DNA of 24,524 bases from a virus: positions 1 through 24,524 of the IMG/VR virus record IMGVR_UViG_3300021137_000094. One strand, written 5' to 3'. The notes under the pieces were generated by a model that saw nothing but the letters and a program-made list of their open reading frames with translations, was not told the DNA's origin and did no database searches. The translations under genes were made by a program, and so were the position numbers. This document shows, piece by piece, positions 19,287 to 24,524 of the stretch (its first letter is position 1; the number at the start of each line of letters is the position of its first letter).

Positions 19287-20684
19287 ATGACACACCAACT
19301 ACTTACAGAAATCGCATCCGACAATGGCAAACTCTTCAAACAGGGTGTTATTCGCAGAGAAGCTCAAGCCGGCAACGATGAATTTTTCGCTGGATTAAGG
19401 TACGCCTTAGACAATATTGATACCTTTGGTGTGAAGAAGGTCCCGGTTCGTACTGGGCCGGATGGTGCTGGTTTACCATTTGTTATGTTTAAGACACTTG
19501 CCTTTGCGTTGATCAATCGTGTGGTAACAGGTCATGCGGCGTTGGACGCAATCAATATGTCTATGTTGCGATCAACTAATGAACAATGGAATGGCTGGTA
19601 TCGAAAATTATTGATAAAAGACTTGGGCAGCGGCTTCTCAGAATCTACCGTAAATAAAGCGGTAAAAGGTGTCAACAAGGATTATGAAATTCCTGTCACT
19701 CCTTATATGCGGTGTAGCCTTCCTGAATCTTCCAACATGGAAGAATGGGATTATTCCGAAGGCGTGTATTCACAGATCAAAGCAGATGGAATGTTTGCTT
19801 ATGTAAATGTAAGCAAGGATGGATTTGTTCAAATTACTTCTCGTGGCGGCACAGTGATGCCACAGGATGTGCTTGGCATTGAAGCTGCTGCTGCGAAAAC
19901 ATTTACACACGGAACGAGCACACATGGTGAACTTACTGTATATCGCAATGGTGTGATGTTGGAACGCCAAATTGGAAATGGGATTTTGAATTCTGTTTCC
20001 AAAGGTGGGTCGTTCGGTGAAGGTGAGATTGTTGTTTTTGATTGTTGGGATCAGATTCCTTTAGAAGCATTTGTTTCTAAGGGCAAATATAATGTTTCTT
20101 ATCACGAACGTTTCACATCGCTTGAAAAACAGGTAATGAAACCTATCTTGCAAGGAACTGATGTTATTCAGATCCAGCTGATTGAAACAAAGATTGTTTA
20201 TTCGCCCGATGAAGCACTTGCACATTATCGTGATGCTCGCAGGCGTAAGCTGGAAGGCACCGTATGTAAGAGTCGCCACGCTATCTGGAAGGATGGCACA
20301 AGCAAGGATCAAGTCAAGCAGAAGGAAGTTGTTGATGTTGACCTTGAAATCACGGGGTTTACACCGGGTAAAAACAAGTTTGCACACTTGTTTGGCTCAC
20401 TTATTTGCCAGAGTAGCTGCGGGCTGCTTCTGGTCAATGCTTCGGGTATTCCAGATGACTTGCGAAACGAAATACATAACAATCGCGCCGAATACATGAA
20501 CAAGATTGCTGTCATTCGTTCTAATGGTATTATGTATTCCACTAAGGCCGGTAAGAAGCACTCGCTGTTCCTGCCACGATTGATTGAGGTGCGGGACGAC
20601 AAAACGGTTGCCGATAGTTTCGCAGAGATTGAAGCTCAGTTCGCTGCCGCTATCAAGCCGGAAAAAGTGGAGATTGAAGAATGA
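19287..20684 (+). CDS. 30: ATP-dependent DNA ligase (T4 gp30-like)
   Basis: 465 residues, close to T4 gp30. Motifs in order: I, KADGMFAYV near residue 166 (Lys takes the AMP); III, STHGELTVY; IIIa/IV region with IVVFDCWD; IV, EGTVCKSRHAIWKDG; V, KQKEVVDVDLEITGF. The N-terminal 150 residues match the helical region of gp30-type enzymes. It seals nicks in phage DNA during replication, repair and recombination. Second gene of an operon with a leaderless first gene; ATGA overlap with a 49-residue gene and then the HD hydrolase. Confidence 0.93.
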   Translation: MTHQLLTEIASDNGKLFKQGVIRREAQAGNDEFFAGLRYALDNIDTFGVKKVPVRTGPDGAGLPFVMFKTLAFALINRVVTGHAALDAINMSMLRSTNEQWNGWYRKLLIKDLGSGFSESTVNKAVKGVNKDYEIPVTPYMRCSLPESSNMEEWDYSEGVYSQIKADGMFAYVNVSKDGFVQITSRGGTVMPQDVLGIEAAAAKTFTHGTSTHGELTVYRNGVMLERQIGNGILNSVSKGGSFGEGEIVVFDCWDQIPLEAFVSKGKYNVSYHERFTSLEKQVMKPILQGTDVIQIQLIETKIVYSPDEALAHYRDARRRKLEGTVCKSRHAIWKDGTSKDQVKQKEVVDVDLEITGFTPGKNKFAHLFGSLICQSSCGLLLVNASGIPDDLRNEIHNNRAEYMNKIAVIRSNGIMYSTKAGKKHSLFLPRLIEVRDDKTVADSFAEIEAQFAAAIKPEKVEIEE

Positions 20685-20830
20685 TATCTTCCGAAGTATT
20701 TCCAACAACCCGGCAAGCGGTGGAATGGGTAATAAAGAATTATCCTAATATCGATACGACACTTATCACATATAGAATGATGCAAGGTGTTGGAACACGA
20801 GTAATTATCAAGGAAGCAAATGATGAATGA
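20681..20830 (+). CDS. 49-residue hypothetical protein
   Basis: ATG overlaps the ligase stop (ATGATA) and the stop lies inside the next gene's start, so it is tightly coupled on both sides. Begins MISSEVFPTTRQAVEWVIKN. Small alpha/beta peptide with a basic end; function unknown. Confidence 0.6.
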   Translation: MISSEVFPTTRQAVEWVIKNYPNIDTTLITYRMMQGVGTRVIIKEANDE

Positions 20831-21416
20831 ACTCAATCTTGCTGCACAGGCATGGTATGATATCAACTGGCTGAATCGTCATTACCATAATTGGGGCCAC
20901 GCTCTCAATGTTGTAAAAGGAGTTCAGGTCATTGATGAAAACGCATCACCCGAACTGATTTTGGCAGCATACTGGCACGATGCGGTATATGTGCCGGGTG
21001 CTGGATCCGATGCTAACGAACGATGCTCTGCTGCCGCGTTAGGACAGGAAGGAATGAGATACGATGATCCCGAAACTGCTCGCACCATCGAGAAGGCTAA
21101 GCGACTCATCATACAAACTTCAGTTGAAAATCATCTGACGGGAGGCCGCATCTCTGGTGATTTGGGAACCTTGCTGGATGCTGATCTTTCTACGTTGTGT
21201 TATCCATACGAAGACTTTATTGAGATTCAGAAAAATATTATCGAAGAAAATGGCGGCACCTATCCAAGAGATGGGCATTTAAGTGCTGCCTTCCTGAAGA
21301 ACTTTCTGGAATGCCGTGAGTTTATCTACCATACCGACTTTGCTCGGGAAAGGTGGGAGAATCAAGCAAGGGCAAATATTGAACGGTATCTTAAGGAACA
21401 ACCGTTGACAGAGTAA
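20820..21416 (+). CDS. HD-domain metal-dependent phosphohydrolase
   Basis: 198 residues (ATG 20820 or 20823, AAGGAAG upstream). Motifs: HYHNWGHALNV (first His), AAYWHDAVYVPGAGSDANE (the HD pair), and DADLSTL (last Asp), in the usual order for HD hydrolases of the predicted-hydrolase group COG4339. Such enzymes remove phosphates from nucleotides or related compounds. In the ligase operon it may serve nucleotide metabolism. The gene end contains the promoter of the large ncRNA. Confidence 0.85.
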   Translation: MMNELNLAAQAWYDINWLNRHYHNWGHALNVVKGVQVIDENASPELILAAYWHDAVYVPGAGSDANERCSAAALGQEGMRYDDPETARTIEKAKRLIIQTSVENHLTGGRISGDLGTLLDADLSTLCYPYEDFIEIQKNIIEENGGTYPRDGHLSAAFLKNFLECREFIYHTDFARERWENQARANIERYLKEQPLTE

Positions 21417-21433
21417 GTAAGAGGTCTTATACT
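21405..21433 (+). promoter_or_regulatory. Promoter of the 850-nt non-coding unit
   Basis: TTGACA (21405-21410), 17-nt spacer, TATACT (21428-21433). Transcription should start near 21440. No gene follows for about 890 nt. Confidence 0.8.
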
Positions 21434-21561
21434 ACATACATGAGATAGGGGATTTATAGAAGCACACGACAAGGACACATACGCCCTGCAAGGCGGCGCT
21501 GTTCAAGTTCGGTTGCAGCCGAAGAGCACATTTATCTGTGTCTTTAGGTGTGTTTCTATAA

Positions 21562-21660
21562 GTTCCTGTATGAGACAGTGGGCCTGCATCCTACGTCTTA
21601 AACGGCTGCGCTGGTATTCTTTTAATATATCAGTTTGGGGTTTCGAGTCCCCTTAGGAAT
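21562..21660 (+). other. tRNA-like element 1 inside the ncRNA
   Basis: GTTCCTG (21562-21568) pairs with TAGGAAT (21654-21660), closed on the 3' side by a T-arm-like hairpin GGGG-TTTCGAGT-CCCC (21637-21652), with an 8-nt loop where tRNA has 7. No clear D-arm. Contains the GACAGTGG motif shared with regions A and B. Confidence 0.4.
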
Positions 21661-21669
21661 TTTTGATAC

Positions 21670-21768
21670 ACTCTTGAAATGGGGATGCATTGAATGAGTT
21701 TTGTCATCGGGTCCTGCAAGCATGCCTTAGTGACCATTCGGTGTTCGGTTCAAGACCGGAGCAAGAGT
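21670..21768 (+). other. tRNA-like element 2 inside the ncRNA
   Basis: ACTCTTG (21670-21676) pairs with CAAGAGT (21762-21768); T-arm-like hairpin TTCGG-TTCAAGA-CCGGA (21744-21760) with a proper 7-nt T-loop. No canonical D-arm; a GATG/CATC stem lies between. Not a normal tRNA. Confidence 0.45.
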
Positions 21769-21863
21769 AACTAAATATAAGTCTATACCGAAAGGTGTAT
21801 ATCTGTGTCCCACCCAAGAAGCACAGACCAAATATGCGGGCATGTTAGTGGAAGGCTAACAAC

Positions 21864-21962
21864 ACACAACTGATGAGTCGGCAACGACGAAACTTTTGAA
21901 ACTTGAAGGATTGTTCGGGACGCCAGTGTGAATGGTAGATCCTCGTTTCAAAGGTATTGTGT
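21864..21962 (+). ncRNA. Hammerhead ribozyme (type I layout)
   Basis: Complete core: CTGATGA (21870-21876), stem II GTCG-GCAA-CGAC (21877-21888), GAAA (21889-21892), stem III CTTTTGAAAC (21893-21902) pairing with GTTTCAAAGG (21945-21954) with one G-T pair, extended by the A15.1-U16.1 pair, then the cleavage triplet GTA with the cut after 21956. Stem I is ACACAA (21864-21869) with TTGTGT (21957-21962). All invariant core bases are present. It would split the large RNA into pieces of about 517 and 337 nt. Confidence 0.88.
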
Positions 21963-22269
21963 TGAAACAATGGTACCGGTATTTAACATAACCTACTCTG
22001 AATATCCTATTACCAGTGAAGGGATATTTGATGGTATATTATATAAAGGGCTGAAGGCAACTATGTGGGCTATCCACCTACAAAGGAGATATATCCAAAG
22101 ATGCTAAACGATAACTTAATAGAAAAGGGGTAAAACCCCGGCCACTTATTATTAGCCCAATGGGGAGATAATAATGTCAAATAATATAGAATGAAAATTA
22201 GATGGAGAAGGCCAGCGATGGAGGAAGATGCGTAAGCACCGACCGTTGAAGTTAAGCTGCCAAGAGATT

Positions 22270-22293
22270 GCCCAGGAAACTGGGCTTTCTTTT
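22270..22293 (+). terminator. Intrinsic terminator of the large ncRNA
   Basis: GCCCAG-GAAA-CTGGGC (22270-22285) followed by TTTCTTTT. Its last T bases are shared with the next -35 box. Confidence 0.9.
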
Positions 22294-22321
22294 GACTATA
22301 AATTCTACCTTATGCTATAAT
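22292..22321 (+). promoter_or_regulatory. Sigma70-like promoter giving a leaderless start
   Basis: TTGACT (22292-22297), 18-nt spacer, TATAAT (22316-22321), 5 nt, ATG 22327. Confidence 0.65.
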
Positions 22322-22326
22322 ACGAT

Positions 22327-22518
22327 ATGAAACAAATCACCTGTTGGTATCGACTTGATGAGAGGGGTAGCCTCGAGTTCAATCATATCGAAGATGGCCG
22401 TTTGCCGAGAACAGCTACCCAACCTACACCCAAAACCGAAGAGCACAAAAAGACGTGGGCCTCTGGTGTGTGGGTGCCGTTCAACGCTTTTCTGACAGAT
22501 GATTATAAGGTTGTATAG
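22327..22518 (+). CDS. Small hypothetical protein
   Basis: 63 residues, start at the predicted +1, no ribosome site. [20 protein letters not shown] opening, Pro/Thr-rich middle. The 3' end overlaps the end of the convergent GIY-YIG gene by 38 nt. Family not recognised. Confidence 0.6.
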   Translation: MKQITCWYRLDERGSLEFNHIEDGRLPRTATQPTPKTEEHKKTWASGVWVPFNAFLTDDYKVV

Positions 22519-23155
22519 GTTGAGATTTTTCTAATCGTTTTATTTCTTCGCGAAGTTGCGCTGCCTTACACATCCGATCTCGGGTTTCTTCCGTTATAGG
22601 AGGACGGGCACGACGAGAGATACTCATCTTAGCCTTTGTTTCTTCCGATCTTTTACTGCCTACATGAGATGCCACCATTCTAGCTTTGGTCTCTTCAGAG
22701 AATATCTGTGCCTTACTAGACTCACTTAGTTTTCGTCTTGTTTCTTCTGTTGCTGGTGGCCGAAGTAATGCTGCCTTACTTATCTTATCTTTTGTTTTCT
22801 GGGCCATAGGTGGTCTTGCTAGTGCCGAAACTCTACGACGTTCTCGTGTTTCTTCAGTATCAACTTTATTAGTGGACCCATCTCCTCCATCAGTCATATT
22901 TCGGAGAATGCCTGTTCCTAAATCTTTCCGTCCATACCATTTAATCATACGGCGTTCGATAGCAAGAGCACCAATCTGTGTCATATTTGTTTCAAGAAAT
23001 ATTATTCTCGATTTATCTTTTGGCTTTGATATTGTATGTTTATCATAGGCACGATATTCGGCGCCTTTACCTATATAATAAGGTGAACCATCCTTCCTTA
23101 GATAGGCATACACATAAAATCTAGTGGAAGACTTAGAAGTTTTATAAATAGACAT
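22481..23155 (-). CDS. GIY-YIG homing endonuclease with NUMOD3-type repeats
   Basis: 224 residues, minus strand, AGGAG ribosome site. GIY-YIG core [19 protein letters not shown], then RAYDKH, catalytic-site Glu in [14 protein letters not shown], and [11 protein letters not shown]. After residue 98, several repeats of the type S-EETRxKMSxSxxARPP (NUMOD3 DNA-binding motifs). A free-standing mobile nuclease. Its 3' end runs into the neighbouring gene, as expected for an inserted element. GATAAATA on the same strand lies 59 nt upstream of the ATG. Confidence 0.88.
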   Translation of the reverse strand: MSIYKTSKSSTRFYVYAYLRKDGSPYYIGKGAEYRAYDKHTISKPKDKSRIIFLETNMTQIGALAIERRMIKWYGRKDLGTGILRNMTDGGDGSTNKVDTEETRERRRVSALARPPMAQKTKDKISKAALLRPPATEETRRKLSESSKAQIFSEETKARMVASHVGSKRSEETKAKMSISRRARPPITEETRDRMCKAAQLREEIKRLEKSQPIQPYNHLSEKR

Positions 23156-23214
23156 GCTGATTGCTCCTATAAAGCGTTAGAGTAGTTGGATGCTGATACA
23201 TCGCGAACTACACT

Positions 23215-23222
23215 TATTTATC
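23215..23222 (-). promoter_or_regulatory. T4-type late box on the minus strand (GATAAATA)
   Basis: Upstream of the GIY-YIG gene, which also has an AGGAG site, so here the mRNA has a leader. Confidence 0.45.
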
Positions 23223-23224
23223 GG

Positions 23225-23253
23225 TTGATTTTTGATTTGTATTGTTTTATAAT
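23225..23253 (+). promoter_or_regulatory. Sigma70-like promoter
   Basis: TTGATT (23225-23230), 17-nt spacer, TATAAT (23248-23253); 40-nt leader with AAGGAAA before ATG 23294. Confidence 0.65.
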
Positions 23254-23293
23254 ACAGACTCTTAAATAACTTTAACCTAATTAAGGAAACTAT

Positions 23294-23518
23294 ATGTCTA
23301 ATCTTATCAAACTGATTCTTTTCGTAGGCCTTGTCTGCTTCGTCCTCCTTGCTGGACCATGGTGTTTCATATGGGGAATAAACCAGCTTATTACAGCGTC
23401 GATGGCGAAGGCTGCGGTTGGTGCTTTCATCCCTCACATTGAATTTGAATTTATGACGTGGCTTGCTGCGGCCATCTGTGGTGGTCTGGCAATCCTCCCA
23501 TCCGTTCGCCGTAGCTAA
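23294..23518 (+). CDS. Small membrane protein
   Basis: 74 residues with two likely membrane helices, about 4-28 (LIKLILFVGLVCFVLLAGPW) and about 53-68 (FMTWLAAAICGGLAILPS). Good ribosome site. Overlaps the next start as TAATG. It could be a holin-like or inner-membrane protein; nothing specific is seen. Confidence 0.7.
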   Translation: MSNLIKLILFVGLVCFVLLAGPWCFIWGINQLITASMAKAAVGAFIPHIEFEFMTWLAAAICGGLAILPSVRRS

Positions 23519-23889
23519 TGAGCATCACAAACTTCAGCATTCGGTGTCCACCTAACTATCCGAATGGCGATAAAGTCGCTGTTATCAAAGCGATTCGGAT
23601 GCTTACTGGTGTGGGGCTGAAGGAGGCTAAGGATATTTCCGAAGCTTCTGGAGATCAAGGTTTTGTTATCGCTACTGGAAACTTCTATTCCTATAGTAAT
23701 ACTGACCAGGAGATTGAGAATCAGTTTCGCATCCTCCGTAATGCCGGTGTCGAAGTTGGTGGATCTGCTTATGCTATTCTCCAATCCTTGCGGGATCTGG
23801 GTGCCGAGGCGTTGAAGCAGGGTGAGGATGAACTTGCCAACGAAATCCTGCAGCTGGTACTGGCAGAGAAGCTGCGTCGTAAGCCGTGA
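23518..23889 (+). CDS. Ribosomal protein bL12 C-terminal-domain-like protein
   Basis: 123 residues. DKVAVIKAIRMLTGVGLKEAKDISE (about 18-42) closely follows the conserved bL12 (L7/L12) C-terminal pattern K-x-AVIKxVRxxTGLGLKEAKxLV, followed by FRILRNAGVEV, like the ending helix and strand of that domain. A helical C-terminal extension (ALKQGEDELANEILQLVLAEKL) is added, and the N-terminal dimerisation domain of bL12 is absent. Phage-encoded bL12-type proteins are known. This one may bind translation factors or the ribosome stalk, or just share the fold. TAATG-coupled to the membrane protein; GTGA overlap with the next gene. Confidence 0.75.
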   Translation: MSITNFSIRCPPNYPNGDKVAVIKAIRMLTGVGLKEAKDISEASGDQGFVIATGNFYSYSNTDQEIENQFRILRNAGVEVGGSAYAILQSLRDLGAEALKQGEDELANEILQLVLAEKLRRKP

Positions 23890-24050
23890 AGCGTAACCCA
23901 ACTACTCAACGCCTTATGGGTAAAATAAGGGGCAGTCGGAAACTTCGTTTCCTTGTTGTCCAGGTGGTTGGTCGAAATGCTCTCGGCGGTGCCCGAAGAG
24001 TCCGAAAGTTAGCGAAGTCATTCTATCGGAAATTGGTCGACCAGAAGTGA
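23886..24050 (+). CDS. 54-residue very basic peptide
   Basis: GTG start overlapping the previous stop (GTGA). Begins MKRNPTTQRLMGKIRGSRKL and continues with RNALGGARRVRKLAKSFYRK; about 30 percent Arg/Lys. Size, charge and operon position after the bL12-like gene suggest RNA or DNA binding. Not seen as a known family. Confidence 0.55.
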   Translation: MKRNPTTQRLMGKIRGSRKLRFLVVQVVGRNALGGARRVRKLAKSFYRKLVDQK

Positions 24051-24065
24051 CTTCTGCGTTATAAT
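24037..24065 (+). promoter_or_regulatory. Possible sigma70-like promoter
   Basis: TCGACC (24037-24042), 17-nt spacer, TATAAT (24060-24065). Good -10, moderate -35. Confidence 0.45.
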
Positions 24066-24104
24066 AAACGCATACAACAAAATACTTCTGAATAGGAAAT
24101 CACA

Positions 24105-24395
24105 ATGGCTTACGTTGGCGAACTTAAACAAATTCCCGATGTCCAACATTGGGCAATCATCACCACCAGTTCAATTTACATTGAGGGTGATGAGCGGAGC
24201 CGCACAAATCCGGGTCACGGTTATCCGGCGCATTCCGAGACAACTATCCAATATCAGGCCTTCACTAATGAAGAGGAATGGAAGAAGGAAGTCGTACGGA
24301 TGTCGACTCCTACTACCTGGTCATCCCCTAAATCTTTCAGGGCTATGAAGGTCTTTCCTGCTGCAATTGAAACAAATATCAGCGTCAGGGTGTAA
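24105..24395 (+). CDS. Hypothetical phage protein
   Basis: 96 residues, AGGAAA ribosome site. Alpha/beta, Thr/Ser-rich, with HWAIITTSSIYIEGDERSRT and GHGYPAHSET in the first half. Resembles small phage hypothetical proteins; function unknown. Has its own leader and probable promoter. Confidence 0.7.
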   Translation: MAYVGELKQIPDVQHWAIITTSSIYIEGDERSRTNPGHGYPAHSETTIQYQAFTNEEEWKKEVVRMSTPTTWSSPKSFRAMKVFPAAIETNISVRV

Positions 24396-24401
24396 ATTCT
24401 G

Positions 24402-24430
24402 TTGACATAGAGTTCATCCTACTACATAAT
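24402..24430 (+). promoter_or_regulatory. Sigma70-like promoter
   Basis: TTGACA (24402-24407), 17-nt spacer, CATAAT (24425-24430); leader with AAGGAG before ATG 24457. Confidence 0.65.
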
Positions 24431-24456
24431 ACATACATCGCAACAAGGAGTTACAA

Positions 24457-24524
24457 ATGAGCCGCACTAAAGCAATCAATGATTACTGTAAGGGTTGTAT
24501 CTACGACCAAAAGGCACCTGGCAC
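24457..24524 (+). CDS. Small phage protein with Cys pair, cut by the window end
   Basis: ATG with AAGGAG upstream. The visible part reads MSRTKAINDYCKGCIYDQKA then PGT, open to the end. The CKGCIYD-PGT pattern is, from memory, common in a small phage protein likely to bind zinc. The rest is outside the window. Confidence 0.65.
   Translation, partial: MSRTKAINDYCKGCIYDQKAPG

Larger units (their letters stand above)
21440..22293 (+). ncRNA. Large structured non-coding RNA, about 850 nt
   Basis: Own promoter and own terminator, no credible gene. Domain 1 is a 14-bp helix (21454-21467 with 21548-21561) enclosing AAGGACACA/TGTGTCTTT, CGCC/GGCG and TTCGG/CCGAA stems. Then two tRNA-like elements, TATACC-GAAA-GGTGTA (21784), TCTGTG/CACAGA (21802/21822), GTTAG/CTAAC (21844), a hammerhead ribozyme (21864-21962), AATATCC/GGATATT near 22012, GGGG/CCCC, TTATTAT/ATAATAA near 22145 and a TGC-GTAA-GCA hairpin. 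Size, phage setting and nearby tRNA-like parts recall GOLLD/ROOL giant RNAs, but I cannot confirm homology. Confidence 0.75.

Noticed and set aside
22686-23048. 120-residue plus-strand frame opposite the GIY-YIG gene
   Set aside because: The minus-strand GIY-YIG protein has clear motifs and repeats; the plus frame is its shadow.
23177-23437. 86-residue minus-strand frame
   Set aside because: It overlaps the promoter and start of the membrane protein at 23294, which has a ribosome site and membrane helices; the antisense frame has no such support.

Overview
The window looks like part of a large T4-type myovirus genome (a lytic tailed phage of a Gram-negative host). Reasons: very dense small genes, mostly on the plus strand, with ATGA/TAATG overlaps; a T4 gp30-like ATP-dependent DNA ligase; several copies of a T4-type late promoter element (TATAAATA and variants GATAAATA, GGTAAATA, AATAAATA); tRNA genes; and free-standing homing endonucleases of several families. 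Host and exact genus cannot be read from the sequence.

Layout. 0-4.8 kb: small phage proteins, two HNH nucleases, conserved T4-like proteins of unknown role, and a minus-strand glycosyltransferase-like protein with an internal duplication. 4.8-9.7 kb: accessory block with several exported proteins, a complete penicillin-binding-protein/D,D-peptidase (SxxK, SDN and KTG motifs) and a run of eight tiny genes (7.2-9.2 kb) that share a C-terminal sequence signature and look like tandem paralogues. 9.8-12.5 kb: very small hypothetical genes, then a secreted Ala/Lys-repeat protein behind a near-consensus sigma70 promoter. 12.5-17.6 kb: RNA-rich region with tRNA-Arg(TCT), a tRNA 5' half cut in the anticodon loop by a PD-(D/E)XK-type homing endonuclease gene, tRNA-Met(CAT), tRNA-Leu(TAA), a tRNA-Phe-like gene with about 114 nt of extra sequence, a SleB-type cell-wall hydrolase, a GIY-YIG nuclease, and two stretches of structured non-coding RNA. 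17.6-21.4 kb: membrane protein (minus), HNH nuclease, small genes, DNA ligase, HD-domain hydrolase. 21.4-22.3 kb: an approximately 850-nt gene-free unit with its own promoter and terminator, many hairpins, two tRNA-like elements and an apparently complete hammerhead ribozyme. 22.3-24.5 kb: small genes, a minus-strand GIY-YIG nuclease, a bL12-C-terminal-domain-like protein and small phage proteins.

How it fits together. Sigma70-like promoters (TTGACN-N16-18-TATAAT) and T4-type late boxes alternate. In about a dozen cases the start codon lies only 1-7 nt after the -10/late box, so the mRNAs should be leaderless. Two peptidoglycan enzymes and several Sec-type signal peptides point to activity in the host periplasm. 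The three structured non-coding regions share architecture (closing helix, GNRA hairpins, CAGTGG motif) and lie among or near tRNA genes. They are the strongest candidates for something undescribed; a giant phage ncRNA such as GOLLD or ROOL is the main known alternative for the 850-nt one. All functional statements are from reading the sequence; no database search was possible.
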